DNA of 22,425 bases from NCBI GenBank assembly GCA_900754605.1, contig CAAEDK010000340.1, forward strand, positions 1 to 22,425. The letters run 5' to 3'. Below are positions 1 through 7,104 of the stretch, one piece after another. The notes beneath the pieces were generated by a model. That model made no database searches. It was not told where the DNA came from and saw only the letters and a program-made list of their open reading frames with translations. Source of the DNA: an uncultured Oscillospiraceae bacterium (GTDB taxonomy: Bacteria; Bacillota_A; Clostridia; Oscillospirales; Oscillospiraceae). The translations under genes were made by a program, and so were the position numbers. Numbering within the stretch: the stretch's first letter is position 1; each line of letters starts with the position of its first letter.

Positions 1-41
1 GAAAGCGCTGGGGCAGACTGTGTGAACTGTGAACATGGAAA

Positions 42-72
42 AGCGCCGCCTATTATAAGAATAGGCGGCGCT
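42..72 (-). terminator. Intrinsic terminator after the lipoprotein gene
   Basis: A perfect 13-bp inverted repeat (42-54 with 60-72, 5-nt loop 55-59) lies 44 bases past the lipoprotein stop codon. On the minus strand the stem runs into a short T tract followed by CC. It closes the leftmost minus-strand unit. The stem is strong but the T tract is only moderate. Confidence 0.75.
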
Positions 73-115
73 CTCGTTTGGCCGGCTTAATGGGCCGGCA
101 ACTGTTTTCCAAGCG

Positions 116-874
116 TCATTTCACGGCCGTATTTGAATAAGGCGTCAGTTCCGTAACCTGAGACACGTCACGGTCAAGCTGATAAAGGTGAGCACCATCA
201 ACGGTCATCAGATAGCAGCCCCGATACTGACGGGGGGTACTGGAATACACGTTAAGCTGGAGACAGGGGGAGGAATCGACCAAGACAAGTCCTTCCTCCG
301 CATAGACCTCGTATTCCTCCATGGAGGCACCCGAGAGCCCGAGAAGGGCGGGAGTACAGCTTTTTAAACGCTGGATAGCCTCGGAGACGGTGAGAGCCTG
401 CACACTGGGCTGGGTAATGCGCAACTCGGCCGCATAGACGGGGGTGATGGTACAGGTGTCCCCCTCCCAGGCAATTTGGAGCTGAAATACACCGCCATCG
501 CCGGTATCCTTGCCCATGGATACCGAGCCGCTGGAGACAGAGAAATCGGGGAGCTCCTTTACAACGCCGTTGGTGTCAATCGGAGAGCAGCCGTCCTCCT
601 CCAAGGCTTGGACATAACTGGCCAGGGTATCGGTCATGGAGGACAGACCGGAGTAGACGTAGGAGTCAGGCTGATCCTCACTGCCCTCCTTGTGGGAAAA
701 TTGAATGTTTTCGGAAGAGAGGGTGGAGGTCAGGGCGGGGAGTGCAGTATCATTACTGGAGTACTGCTCCGGCGGGACATCCTTGCCGCCGCAGGCAGAG
801 AGCAGAAGCGGCGGCAGGAGAAGCGGCAAAAGCCGCCGGCCTCTGGAACGCTCAGGGCTGGTATCGAATTTCAA
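116..874 (-). CDS. Small lipoprotein of unknown function
   Basis: About 252 residues. The N-terminus has an Arg-rich n-region (about 9-14), a Leu/Pro-rich hydrophobic core, and a lipobox L-S-A-C with Cys at about position 28 followed by Gly-Gly. This marks a Sec/SPII-exported lipoprotein anchored on the outer face of the membrane. I chose the TTG start at 874 because AAGGTG lies 6 bases upstream; an in-frame GTG at 883 is the alternative. The open frame extends to 1189, but that part overlaps the upstream gene and has no signal-peptide character. The start lies inside the end of the FtsA-like gene (23-nt overlap), so translation is probably coupled and the two products may work together. The mature part is Ser/Thr-rich, has three Cys, and matches no domain I recognise. 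A terminator follows. Confidence 0.75.
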   Translation of the reverse strand: MKFDTSPERSRGRRLLPLLLPPLLLSACGGKDVPPEQYSSNDTALPALTSTLSSENIQFSHKEGSEDQPDSYVYSGLSSMTDTLASYVQALEEDGCSPIDTNGVVKELPDFSVSSGSVSMGKDTGDGGVFQLQIAWEGDTCTITPVYAAELRITQPSVQALTVSEAIQRLKSCTPALLGLSGASMEEYEVYAEEGLVLVDSSPCLQLNVYSSTPRQYRGCYLMTVDGAHLYQLDRDVSQVTELTPYSNTAVK

Positions 875-2714
875 TCTTGTCACCTTCCGCGAGTAGTTGC
901 TGAAACGGACTGTCCACGCCGTTGATCTGCGTGAGCACAGGGCGGTCCAGATGTTGGAAGTCCAGCCCGGACCGCTCCAGTAGATCCAGGAGCCGGTAGG
1001 GGCTTCCGTCCGGCTTAGGGGAGAGCGTAAGGGGCTGGCCGTTGAGAAAGACATGCCGTTGGGGCGGGACGGAAGCCTGGGCCGGCGCCTCCCGGGCCGG
1101 GAGAGGAGAAGGCGCTGGCGGTGCATCCATGCGCTCCAGACAATCCCCCGACTGCAGCACCGTATGCCCCTCCAAGAGGCGCCCTTCACGCTGAACGGCC
1201 TTGCACCGCAGCTTGGTACAGAGCTCTGCGGCGGTCATGACACAGTCTGTGCCGGGCTGGGCAGGGGTAAAGTGAATACGGTCGCCGGCATGAATCAGTG
1301 CAGAAGGGGCGGCTTCCGCACCGTTGATGGCGAGTTGGGCGGGGATGGCGGGGGAGCCATAGAACACATTGCGCCTCCCGTCTATCCGAAGCAGCAGGTT
1401 TTTGCCGCTGCGGCCGATGAGATCGGAATAGCGGTACCCATTCATCATCAGCAGCTCCAGCACCGTAAGGCTCCCGCTGCGGAAGAGCTTGGCGGGGCTC
1501 CCGTTGAGCAGCACCTGATAACTGTCGCTGATAAGGCCGAGGCCGGCAGAGACAGCGATACCGAGAGGGGTGGTATATTCCGGATCAGACAGCGCGAAGG
1601 TATCGGAGTAGGCGCTGGACTGAAAATAACCTCCTGCCAGCGCTGCGCGTTTGGAATCTATGCCGAGGGCCGCGGCCACCCGGGCACAGAGGGTGGGGAG
1701 CTTGCTCCCACCGCCGGCCAAAAAGACGGCGGAGGGAGGACCTCCATTGACCTGGCAGATGCGCTGTGCGATCTCATCGGCCAGAGCCTGGATGGGGCCG
1801 TCCAGGAGAGAAAAGAGCTCCTCCGCCGGCAAGGTCTGCTCCAACCCCAGAATATCGGTAAAGCTCACACTTTTACTGCGGCCCAGCTCCAGCTTCATGG
1901 CCTCGGCCGTGGGGAAGTCCACCAGGCATGCCCGCATCAGGGCTTCCGTGATTTCGTCGCCTGCTACGGTAGCCATAGTATACCCCACCACGCTGCCGTC
2001 CCTGCATACGGCGATGTCCGACGTACCAGCCCCGATGTCCACCAGGGCCAGGTTGAGAAGACGGAGATCCGCCGGAATCGCGGCATTTAGAGCCGCGATG
2101 GGCTCCAGGGTCATGCTGGCCACCTCCAGGCCGGCCTTCTGCATGACCGCGTAGAGGGAGTCCACCACCTCGCTGGGGAGAAAGGTAGCGACCACGGCGG
2201 CCTCCAGATGCTGGCCGGTATGCCCCAGAAGGGTGGTCAGCGGATAGTGGTCCAGCCAGAACTGCGTGGGAGTGTAGCCCACCAGGAAGAACCGCTGTTC
2301 CTCCGGGCCGTCGGTGGACAGCGCTTGTTCCGCATTTGCCACGGCGGTGGCTTCGAGCTGGTGGATACGCTCATGGCCCAAGGCCTCAGGGGCCGAAAGC
2401 TCCAAGGTGCTGCGGCCCAACTCGGTACGCAGAGCCCGGCCCGCGGCTGCCACGCAGGCGCGGGTAAGCCTTCGGCCGGAGGCTTCTTCCAGGCGATGTG
2501 TCACAAGGGAGACAGCGCCGGCAACCTGGTCAATATCCTCGATCTGACCGTCCAGCATGGCACGTCTGGCGTGCGGCTGCTTTTCCAGGGCTAGTATGCG
2601 TATCCGTCCCTGCTCCAGGGCTCCCAGCATCCCGATGACGCTGCGTGTACCTATATCAAGCGCATAGATGAGCTCTCCTTCTTCCATTTTAGTCGGATCG
2701 GAGTGAATCGGCAT
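852..2714 (-). CDS. FtsA-like actin-fold ATPase with extra C-terminal domains
   Basis: About 620 residues from the ATG at 2714. Actin/HSP70-fold motifs are visible: phosphate-1 loop ALDIGTRSVIG (about 18-28), phosphate-2 VDIGAGTSDIAV (about 225-236) and adenosine motif FLAGGGSKLP (about 331-340). An FtsA-type SHS2-like insertion lies between the first two. FtsA proteins normally have about 400-440 residues and end in an amphipathic membrane helix. This one continues for about 220 residues, and its last 65 (about 553-618) have a beta-grasp/ThiS-like pattern (VFLNG, LLDLLERSG, INGV, LAEGDKIEI). It lies far from any division cluster and is followed by an overlapping lipoprotein gene. Starts at 2726 and 2687 are possible; 2714 has AAGGGAG 12 bases upstream. 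Family membership is clear, but the role (division, envelope assembly or other) is unknown. Confidence 0.8.
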   Translation of the reverse strand: MPIHSDPTKMEEGELIYALDIGTRSVIGMLGALEQGRIRILALEKQPHARRAMLDGQIEDIDQVAGAVSLVTHRLEEASGRRLTRACVAAAGRALRTELGRSTLELSAPEALGHERIHQLEATAVANAEQALSTDGPEEQRFFLVGYTPTQFWLDHYPLTTLLGHTGQHLEAAVVATFLPSEVVDSLYAVMQKAGLEVASMTLEPIAALNAAIPADLRLLNLALVDIGAGTSDIAVCRDGSVVGYTMATVAGDEITEALMRACLVDFPTAEAMKLELGRSKSVSFTDILGLEQTLPAEELFSLLDGPIQALADEIAQRICQVNGGPPSAVFLAGGGSKLPTLCARVAAALGIDSKRAALAGGYFQSSAYSDTFALSDPEYTTPLGIAVSAGLGLISDSYQVLLNGSPAKLFRSGSLTVLELLMMNGYRYSDLIGRSGKNLLLRIDGRRNVFYGSPAIPAQLAINGAEAAPSALIHAGDRIHFTPAQPGTDCVMTAAELCTKLRCKAVQREGRLLEGHTVLQSGDCLERMDAPPAPSPLPAREAPAQASVPPQRHVFLNGQPLTLSPKPDGSPYRLLDLLERSGLDFQHLDRPVLTQINGVDSPFQQLLAEGDKIEIRYQP

Positions 2715-2753
2715 TCTGGACGGCATCTCCCTTCGCAAGATATATGTTTGGGG

Positions 2754-2792
2754 AAAAAGGCGGGAAGCCGCCTCAGTATGGGCTGAGGTGGC
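2754..2792 (-). terminator. Terminator or attenuator between the receptor and FtsA-like genes
   Basis: On the minus strand GGCGG (2768-2772 read in reverse), a CTTC tetraloop and CCGCC (2759-2763) precede five T residues (2754-2758), a compact intrinsic terminator. Just upstream, a second hairpin (2783-2792 pairing with 2767-2776, 6-nt loop, one mismatch) shares bases with the terminator's 5' arm, so the two should not form fully at once. It lies 20-58 bases past the receptor stop codon. Confidence 0.6.
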
Positions 2793-2811
2793 CTCCTGCA
2801 CTTCTGATCAA

Positions 2812-4581
2812 TCAGTATTTGCTGAACGGGTTGGCGGCGGTGCCTGCGGCTGAGAGGGAGGCCTGGCTGTCCGCGGCGGGAGAAAGGGGGGCAGAGGCGG
2901 AGTCAGCCTCTGACTTCAGCTTGAATTTTTGAATGAGCTGCTTCATCATGACTGCCTGGGAGGACAGCTCCTCGCTGGCTGCGGCGGACTCCTCGCTGGT
3001 CGCCGAGTTGGTCTGAACCACGGCGGAGATCTGATCCACACCGGTGGTCAGCTGCTCAATGGATTGAGACTCCGAAATTGCGTTGTCGGCAACCTTTTCC
3101 ATGTAGGAAATCGCCTCGGAGGCGGAGGCAACGGTTTGCTGCATGCTGGAGCTTACCTCCTCCGCCAGGGACTTGCCGCGCTCCACATGGGACAGGGAGG
3201 TTTCGATAATGGCCTTGGACTGCTTGGCTGCCTGGTCCGATTTGGAGGCAAGACTGCGCACCTCGTCGGCAACCACCGCGAAGCCCTTGCCTGCACTGCC
3301 CGCGCGTGCGGCCTCTACCGCCGCGTTCAGCGCCAGGATATTGGTCTGGAAGGCAATGTTTTCGATGGTGTCGATGATCTGCCCAATATCCTTCTGGCCG
3401 GAATAGATGTCGTCCATTGCCTGGCTGAGCTCCTGCATGCGGTCGTTACAGACCTGAACTTGGCCGGCAGCCAGGTCAGATTTTTCCTTCGCGGTTTTGG
3501 CCGTCTCAGCGCTGTTCTGAGCGGAGGTATCAATCTCATTGATGGTGGCGGAGAGCTCCTGGACGGCGCTGGCCTGCTCCGTAGCGCCCTGGGCCAGGGA
3601 CTGGGAACCGACGGACACCTGCTCCGCCCCGGCGGATACCTGATCGGAGGCGTTGAGAATCTCCGACATGGTGGCGTTCAGGTTCTGGAGGAGATACTCA
3701 ATATTTGTCTTGACGGGCATGAGCTGGCCGGGGTATTCCTCATGGCTTTCCACCGTCAGATCGCCGTCGGCAAGTCCTTTGGTGATCTGAACAATATCTT
3801 CAATGACTCTTCCAAGAATATCCTGGGAGGTGCGGACCGCATCACAGATGGTTCCGATCTCATTGGATGCCTCATAGGTCAGCTCCACCGAGAGATCGCC
3901 CTGGCTGAAAGCGACAACAGCCTGCTCCGCCTCCTGGAGGGGACGGGTAATATTCCGAATGGCGCGCAGGTTCAAGAGTATACCAATGGCAACAACCAGG
4001 ATGGCCATAATAAAGAGAACAATCTGGCTGCGGCTCACACTTGCCTGTGTAGAGTCGATGTGAGCATCGAGGTCGTTCTGGACTTCACGAATGAGCGTAT
4101 TCCCGTCACTTACGGCCTGATTCAGCTTCGGAGTGCATTGTGTTTCGATTAGCCGACGTGCCTCCTCAAGATTATCCGCTTGAAGGGCGGTATGGATATC
4201 CTCAAAGGCATTTTCCCATTCACGTACAGACTGAATATAAGTCTGGGCGACGCCGTCGGAATCTGTATAGAGGGTCTGAATCGTGGAGATTGACTTCTCG
4301 ATCGAATCCACGGAGGCCTGAATCTCATCCATGATTGAGGTATCATACCCGGACAGCGCCATGTCCCTAAGCTGACGGGCAATCGAATTGATCTCCGTTT
4401 CACTGCTCTGGACGGCATTGGTAATGGCAATGGGACCTGTGAGGATGGATGTATAGTCCTTCTGGATTTTGATGGTCTGTCTGATTGAAAGGAATGTCAA
4501 GGCCAACGCGATCAGGATGGTAATTAAGAATACAATTAAAAGCCGCATTCTAATTTTAAGATTTTTTTCCATGTTGCGCAT
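2812..4581 (-). CDS. Methyl-accepting chemotaxis protein, 4-helix-bundle sensor
   Basis: Transmembrane receptor of 589 residues that would control CheA from the membrane. TM1 is at about 12-32. An extracellular helical region of about 150 residues (4HB_MCP-like, about 35-185) leads to TM2 (about 186-206). HAMP (about 206-258) is followed by a second HAMP-like repeat containing GLADGDLTV (about 269-277). The cytoplasmic coiled coil carries the conserved hairpin tip [20 protein letters not shown] (about 409-428). The tail ends NPFSKY and lacks the WxxF-type CheR tether. AGGAGAGGTG lies 10 bases before the ATG. The gene starts 38 bases after the ABC ATPase stop codon, so the two probably share a transcript. 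The ligand cannot be told from sequence. Confidence 0.95.
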   Translation of the reverse strand: MRNMEKNLKIRMRLLIVFLITILIALALTFLSIRQTIKIQKDYTSILTGPIAITNAVQSSETEINSIARQLRDMALSGYDTSIMDEIQASVDSIEKSISTIQTLYTDSDGVAQTYIQSVREWENAFEDIHTALQADNLEEARRLIETQCTPKLNQAVSDGNTLIREVQNDLDAHIDSTQASVSRSQIVLFIMAILVVAIGILLNLRAIRNITRPLQEAEQAVVAFSQGDLSVELTYEASNEIGTICDAVRTSQDILGRVIEDIVQITKGLADGDLTVESHEEYPGQLMPVKTNIEYLLQNLNATMSEILNASDQVSAGAEQVSVGSQSLAQGATEQASAVQELSATINEIDTSAQNSAETAKTAKEKSDLAAGQVQVCNDRMQELSQAMDDIYSGQKDIGQIIDTIENIAFQTNILALNAAVEAARAGSAGKGFAVVADEVRSLASKSDQAAKQSKAIIETSLSHVERGKSLAEEVSSSMQQTVASASEAISYMEKVADNAISESQSIEQLTTGVDQISAVVQTNSATSEESAAASEELSSQAVMMKQLIQKFKLKSEADSASAPLSPAADSQASLSAAGTAANPFSKY

Positions 4582-4619
4582 ATTTGCAATACACCTCTCC
4601 TAACATAGTCGGCGGCAGG

Positions 4620-5324
4620 CTATACAATATCTCCATACCGCCCTTTTTGCACATCGCCCCAGATCTGGCCATCCACCAGTGTAATGACCCGTTTCCGAAG
4701 CAGATTCACAAACTCCTTTGCATGGGTTGCCATGATAATGGTAGTACCATGGCGGTTTATCTCACAGAGCAAATGCAGAATATCCCAAATCGTGTCCTCG
4801 TCCAGGTTCGCGGTCAGCTCATCCAGAACCAAAATGGACGGGCTGTTGATAATCGCGCGGGCCAGTTCCACCCGGCGGCACTCCCCATAGGATAGCTCCA
4901 CTGGGTAACGCGCTCCCACATCAGGCAGGCCGACCATAGCCAAAGTCTTCTGAATCCGGGTTTGTATAGGCGGGAGCTTCCGGCTCTGCGTCAGCATGGC
5001 GACTGCGGATAAATTTTCGGAGATGGTCCGTTTCCGCATGAGCTGTGAGAGCTGAGGTACGCGGCCGAAAACCAGGCGCAGGCGGTCGCGGCGAAGCCTG
5101 GAAAGCCGCGTCAGGTTGATATCATCCAGAAAGACGGCCCCGGAGGTAGGGCGAAGATCCCCGGATATGAGCTGGAGCAGCGTACTTTTTCCCGCGCCGC
5201 TGCTGCCTGTGAGAAAGAGGAATTCACCCTGCTCGACCGTCAGATTGATTTCCTGCACAGCGGCCATTTGCTTTTTATCCTGCGGGTAATACTTGCTGAC
5301 CCGCTCTAACCGAATTTGCGGCAT
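4620..5324 (-). CDS. FtsE-like ABC transporter ATP-binding protein
   Basis: ABC ATPase of 234 residues, the usual FtsE/LolD-type length. Walker A is GSSGAGKST (about 40-48), the signature is LSYGECRR (about 144-151) in place of LSGGEQQR, Walker B is ILVLDEL with catalytic Glu at about 169, the D-loop region is TANLD, and the H-loop His is at about 201. In FtsE the Q-loop begins VFQ; here it reads VFG (about 85-87), so the usual Gln is missing. No FtsX-type or other permease gene is adjacent, which is unusual because FtsE is normally directly followed by FtsX. AAAAGGAG lies 5 bases before the ATG. The receptor gene follows on the same strand. It may energise a permease encoded elsewhere or act outside transport; the partner is not identified. 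Confidence 0.85.
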   Translation of the reverse strand: MPQIRLERVSKYYPQDKKQMAAVQEINLTVEQGEFLFLTGSSGAGKSTLLQLISGDLRPTSGAVFLDDINLTRLSRLRRDRLRLVFGRVPQLSQLMRKRTISENLSAVAMLTQSRKLPPIQTRIQKTLAMVGLPDVGARYPVELSYGECRRVELARAIINSPSILVLDELTANLDEDTIWDILHLLCEINRHGTTIIMATHAKEFVNLLRKRVITLVDGQIWGDVQKGRYGDIV

Positions 5325-5361
5325 GTGGACTCCTTTTGCCTGTATACAATAAAAGAAAAAA

Positions 5362-5390
5362 TTGCTATAATAAAGAAAATATTATATAAT
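5362..5390 (+). promoter_or_regulatory. Sigma-A type promoter for the C39-like peptidase
   Basis: TTGCTA (5362-5367), a 17-base spacer and a perfect TATAAT (5385-5390) lie 20 bases before the ATG at 5411, within a very AT-rich stretch. A TGAGG ribosome site (5399-5403) follows. Confidence 0.65.
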
Positions 5391-5395
5391 GAAAA
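5367..5395 (-). promoter_or_regulatory. Possible sigma-A promoter for the ABC ATPase operon
   Basis: On the minus strand TTTTCA (5390-5395), a 17-base spacer and TATTAT (5367-5372) would start transcription near 5360, about 36 bases before the ABC ATG. It overlaps the plus-strand promoter almost completely. The AT-richness of the region makes chance matches likely. Confidence 0.4.
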
Positions 5396-5410
5396 TTTTG
5401 AGGTACTCTT

Positions 5411-6271
5411 ATGTCCGGTACGAAAAACAGACCGCATAAAAGGCGAAATATAATACTTCTTGTTTTGTTGGCCCTCCTCTGTATTGGTGGGGTGGAGCTG
5501 CTGGTTTGCCGCTTTGCTGCGCCGGAGCTGTTCCAGCGGCTCGCGGCCCCCGTGGCAGGATTGATGCAGCGTGTCTCGGACTTCGGGGAGGCACTACACA
5601 GCAATTTGCAGGAGCTGCTTTCCCGACCGGGGGAAGATGAAATGGTGAATCAACTGGCCGGCCCGCCCGCCATTGAAGAGGTCCCTCCGGCGGAGGAGAG
5701 CAAGGTCACGGAGTTTGTCACCCGGGACGGGCGGGAGTATCTGACCGGCGGAGTCGTGGATCTGGTTTACTACAACCAGGGAGAGGAACCCTGGGCCAGC
5801 CAGACCTTCGGTAATGATCCGATCCGCGGCTACGGCTGCGGGCCCACGGCGATGGCCATGCTGGCCTCCAGCCTGACTGGGGAAGAAACCGACCCCGGGG
5901 CCATGGCCGACTGGGCCTATCAGCAGGGGTACTGCGCCCCTGGCAGCGGTTCCTATCTGTCCATTGTGGAGGGAACTGCGTCCGCCATCGGACTGGAAGC
6001 AGAGGCCTATGAGGCGGCCTCCGCCGATGCTCTGGTGCAGCAACTGGCATCCGGACACCTTTTTGTTGCGCTGATGACCCGTGGCCATTTCACCGAGCGG
6101 GGCCACTTTATTATCCTGCGGGGCGTGACCCTGGAAGGCCGTGTACTGGTGGCAGACCCGAACAGCAGAGAGCGGAGTCTGGCCGCCTGGGAGCCGCAGC
6201 TCATTTTGGATGAGCTCTCATCCAGCCGCAGCTCGGGCGCGCCGCTGTGGCGGATCTCCATGCACCAGTAA
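5411..6271 (+). CDS. Membrane-anchored C39-like cysteine peptidase
   Basis: 286 residues. A Lys/Arg-rich N-terminus and one transmembrane helix (about 13-34) anchor it with the catalytic domain probably outside. A spacer of about 75 residues follows, then a Peptidase_C39_2-like domain (about 115-270). The likely active site is Gln123 (YNQGE, oxyanion hole), Cys143 (GYGCGPTAMAM), His232 (RGHF) and Asp249 (VADPNS). Known members are papain-like cysteine peptidases, many of them secreted; the substrate here cannot be told. It is divergent from the FtsE-like ATPase across an 86-base AT-rich region, with its own promoter and a TGAGG ribosome site 7 bases before the ATG. It converges on the fliT-like gene with only 13 bases between stop codons and no obvious terminator. 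Confidence 0.85.
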   Translation: MSGTKNRPHKRRNIILLVLLALLCIGGVELLVCRFAAPELFQRLAAPVAGLMQRVSDFGEALHSNLQELLSRPGEDEMVNQLAGPPAIEEVPPAEESKVTEFVTRDGREYLTGGVVDLVYYNQGEEPWASQTFGNDPIRGYGCGPTAMAMLASSLTGEETDPGAMADWAYQQGYCAPGSGSYLSIVEGTASAIGLEAEAYEAASADALVQQLASGHLFVALMTRGHFTERGHFIILRGVTLEGRVLVADPNSRERSLAAWEPQLILDELSSSRSSGAPLWRISMHQ

Positions 6272-6284
6272 AAAACGGTCGGGG

Positions 6285-6680
6285 CTAGGAATCGTAAAAG
6301 GAATCCTTTCCGCACAGGCGGCCGCTGGCGGCCCGGTCGGCCTGGACAACCCTGGTCCAGAGGGCGCGGTTGCGCTGAAGCTGCTCCTGGAGGGGCTGGG
6401 CAGCGGGACTGGCCGCCGGGGCCTGCCCGGACAAAAGCCCCTCCAGCTCCTTCTGGTCTTCCGCCGGAAGGATGCGGCACTGCTGCGCCAGGTTGGTCTG
6501 GTATTCCCGCAATTGGTTGATCGGCTCCTGCCGGAGCTGGAGAAAGAGCTGAACGGAGACAGAATCCCCCCGCTGTATGGAGGCGGAGAGCTCTCCCGTC
6601 AGCTCAAGCACCTCGGAGAGCGCCGCATAGATGCGGCGCTCCGTGGCCAACACCGAAGTGAGCTGTTGTTCCGTCAGCAT
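6285..6680 (-). CDS. FliT-like flagellar chaperone (small helical protein)
   Basis: 131 residues, predicted almost entirely helical (Gln/Glu/Leu-rich). There is a helical hairpin in about the first 80 residues and an Ala/Pro-rich break at about 85-95. The ATG immediately follows the fliS TAA, so translation is coupled. In many bacteria the fliD-fliS pair is followed by fliT, a small chaperone that binds the FliD cap protein before export. The position and the fold support FliT-like, but this family is very divergent and an FlgN-like or unrelated helical protein cannot be excluded. It ends in DSFYDS. Confidence 0.6.
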   Translation of the reverse strand: MLTEQQLTSVLATERRIYAALSEVLELTGELSASIQRGDSVSVQLFLQLRQEPINQLREYQTNLAQQCRILPAEDQKELEGLLSGQAPAASPAAQPLQEQLQRNRALWTRVVQADRAASGRLCGKDSFYDS

Positions 6681-7070
6681 TTATACGCCCTCCTGCGGAG
6701 AAGTGGCGGCGCTTTTTTCCGCCTGCCGGAAGCTGTCCCGCAGCTCTGAGGCCATTTCCTTCACACGGGCCAGCTCCTTGGCGTTGCGCCCCGAGACGAC
6801 CCGGCTGAGCTCATAGCAAAAGTACTCGTACAGCCGGCTCAAATTGGCGCTGATGGGGAACTGGCGGTCAAGGGTGTCGTCCAGATAATGGATGATATCG
6901 ACACTGCGGCCGACCGCTCCCTCGAATACCTCGTAATTCTCCTGACCCAGGCTCAATTCCGCCTGGGTCAGCCGCTTGATCAGTTCGTCGTAGAGCAGCA
7001 AAAGCAGCTCACCCTGGGTCATGGTATTTAAGGAGTCCTCACGGTAACGCTGGTAACCCCGCATATCCAT
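6681..7070 (-). CDS. fliS: FliS, flagellin export chaperone
   Basis: About 129 residues, the normal FliS length. Family features include the N-terminal RGYQRY segment, the LNTMTQGELLLLLYDELI helix, and LSRLYEYFCYELSR, matching the FliS NLxxLYxY pattern. FliS binds the C-terminus of flagellin in the cytoplasm, prevents premature polymerisation and delivers it to the FlhA gate; in B. subtilis it also engages FliW. I preferred the ATG at 7070 because GGAAAGGA lies 11 bases upstream. The ATG at 7079 would leave only 2 bases to the same site. It follows fliD by 34 bases and directly precedes the fliT-like gene. Confidence 0.92.
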   Translation of the reverse strand: MDMRGYQRYREDSLNTMTQGELLLLLYDELIKRLTQAELSLGQENYEVFEGAVGRSVDIIHYLDDTLDRQFPISANLSRLYEYFCYELSRVVSGRNAKELARVKEMASELRDSFRQAEKSAATSPQEGV

Positions 7071-7104
7071 ATGTATCATGTTCCTTTCCGGAACGGCGGC
7101 GGCG

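Noticed and set aside
884..1189. Upstream extension of the lipoprotein frame
   Set aside because: It lies within the FtsA-like coding region and would bury the signal peptide about 100 residues into the protein.
852..2714. Canonical cell-division FtsA
   Set aside because: No ftsZ or dcw genes are near, the C-terminal membrane helix is absent and the protein is about 200 residues too long, so I call it FtsA-like only.
2929..4152. A 407-codon plus-strand open frame
   Set aside because: Antisense to the first chemoreceptor, whose conserved signalling hairpin is unambiguous; the translation shows no domain.
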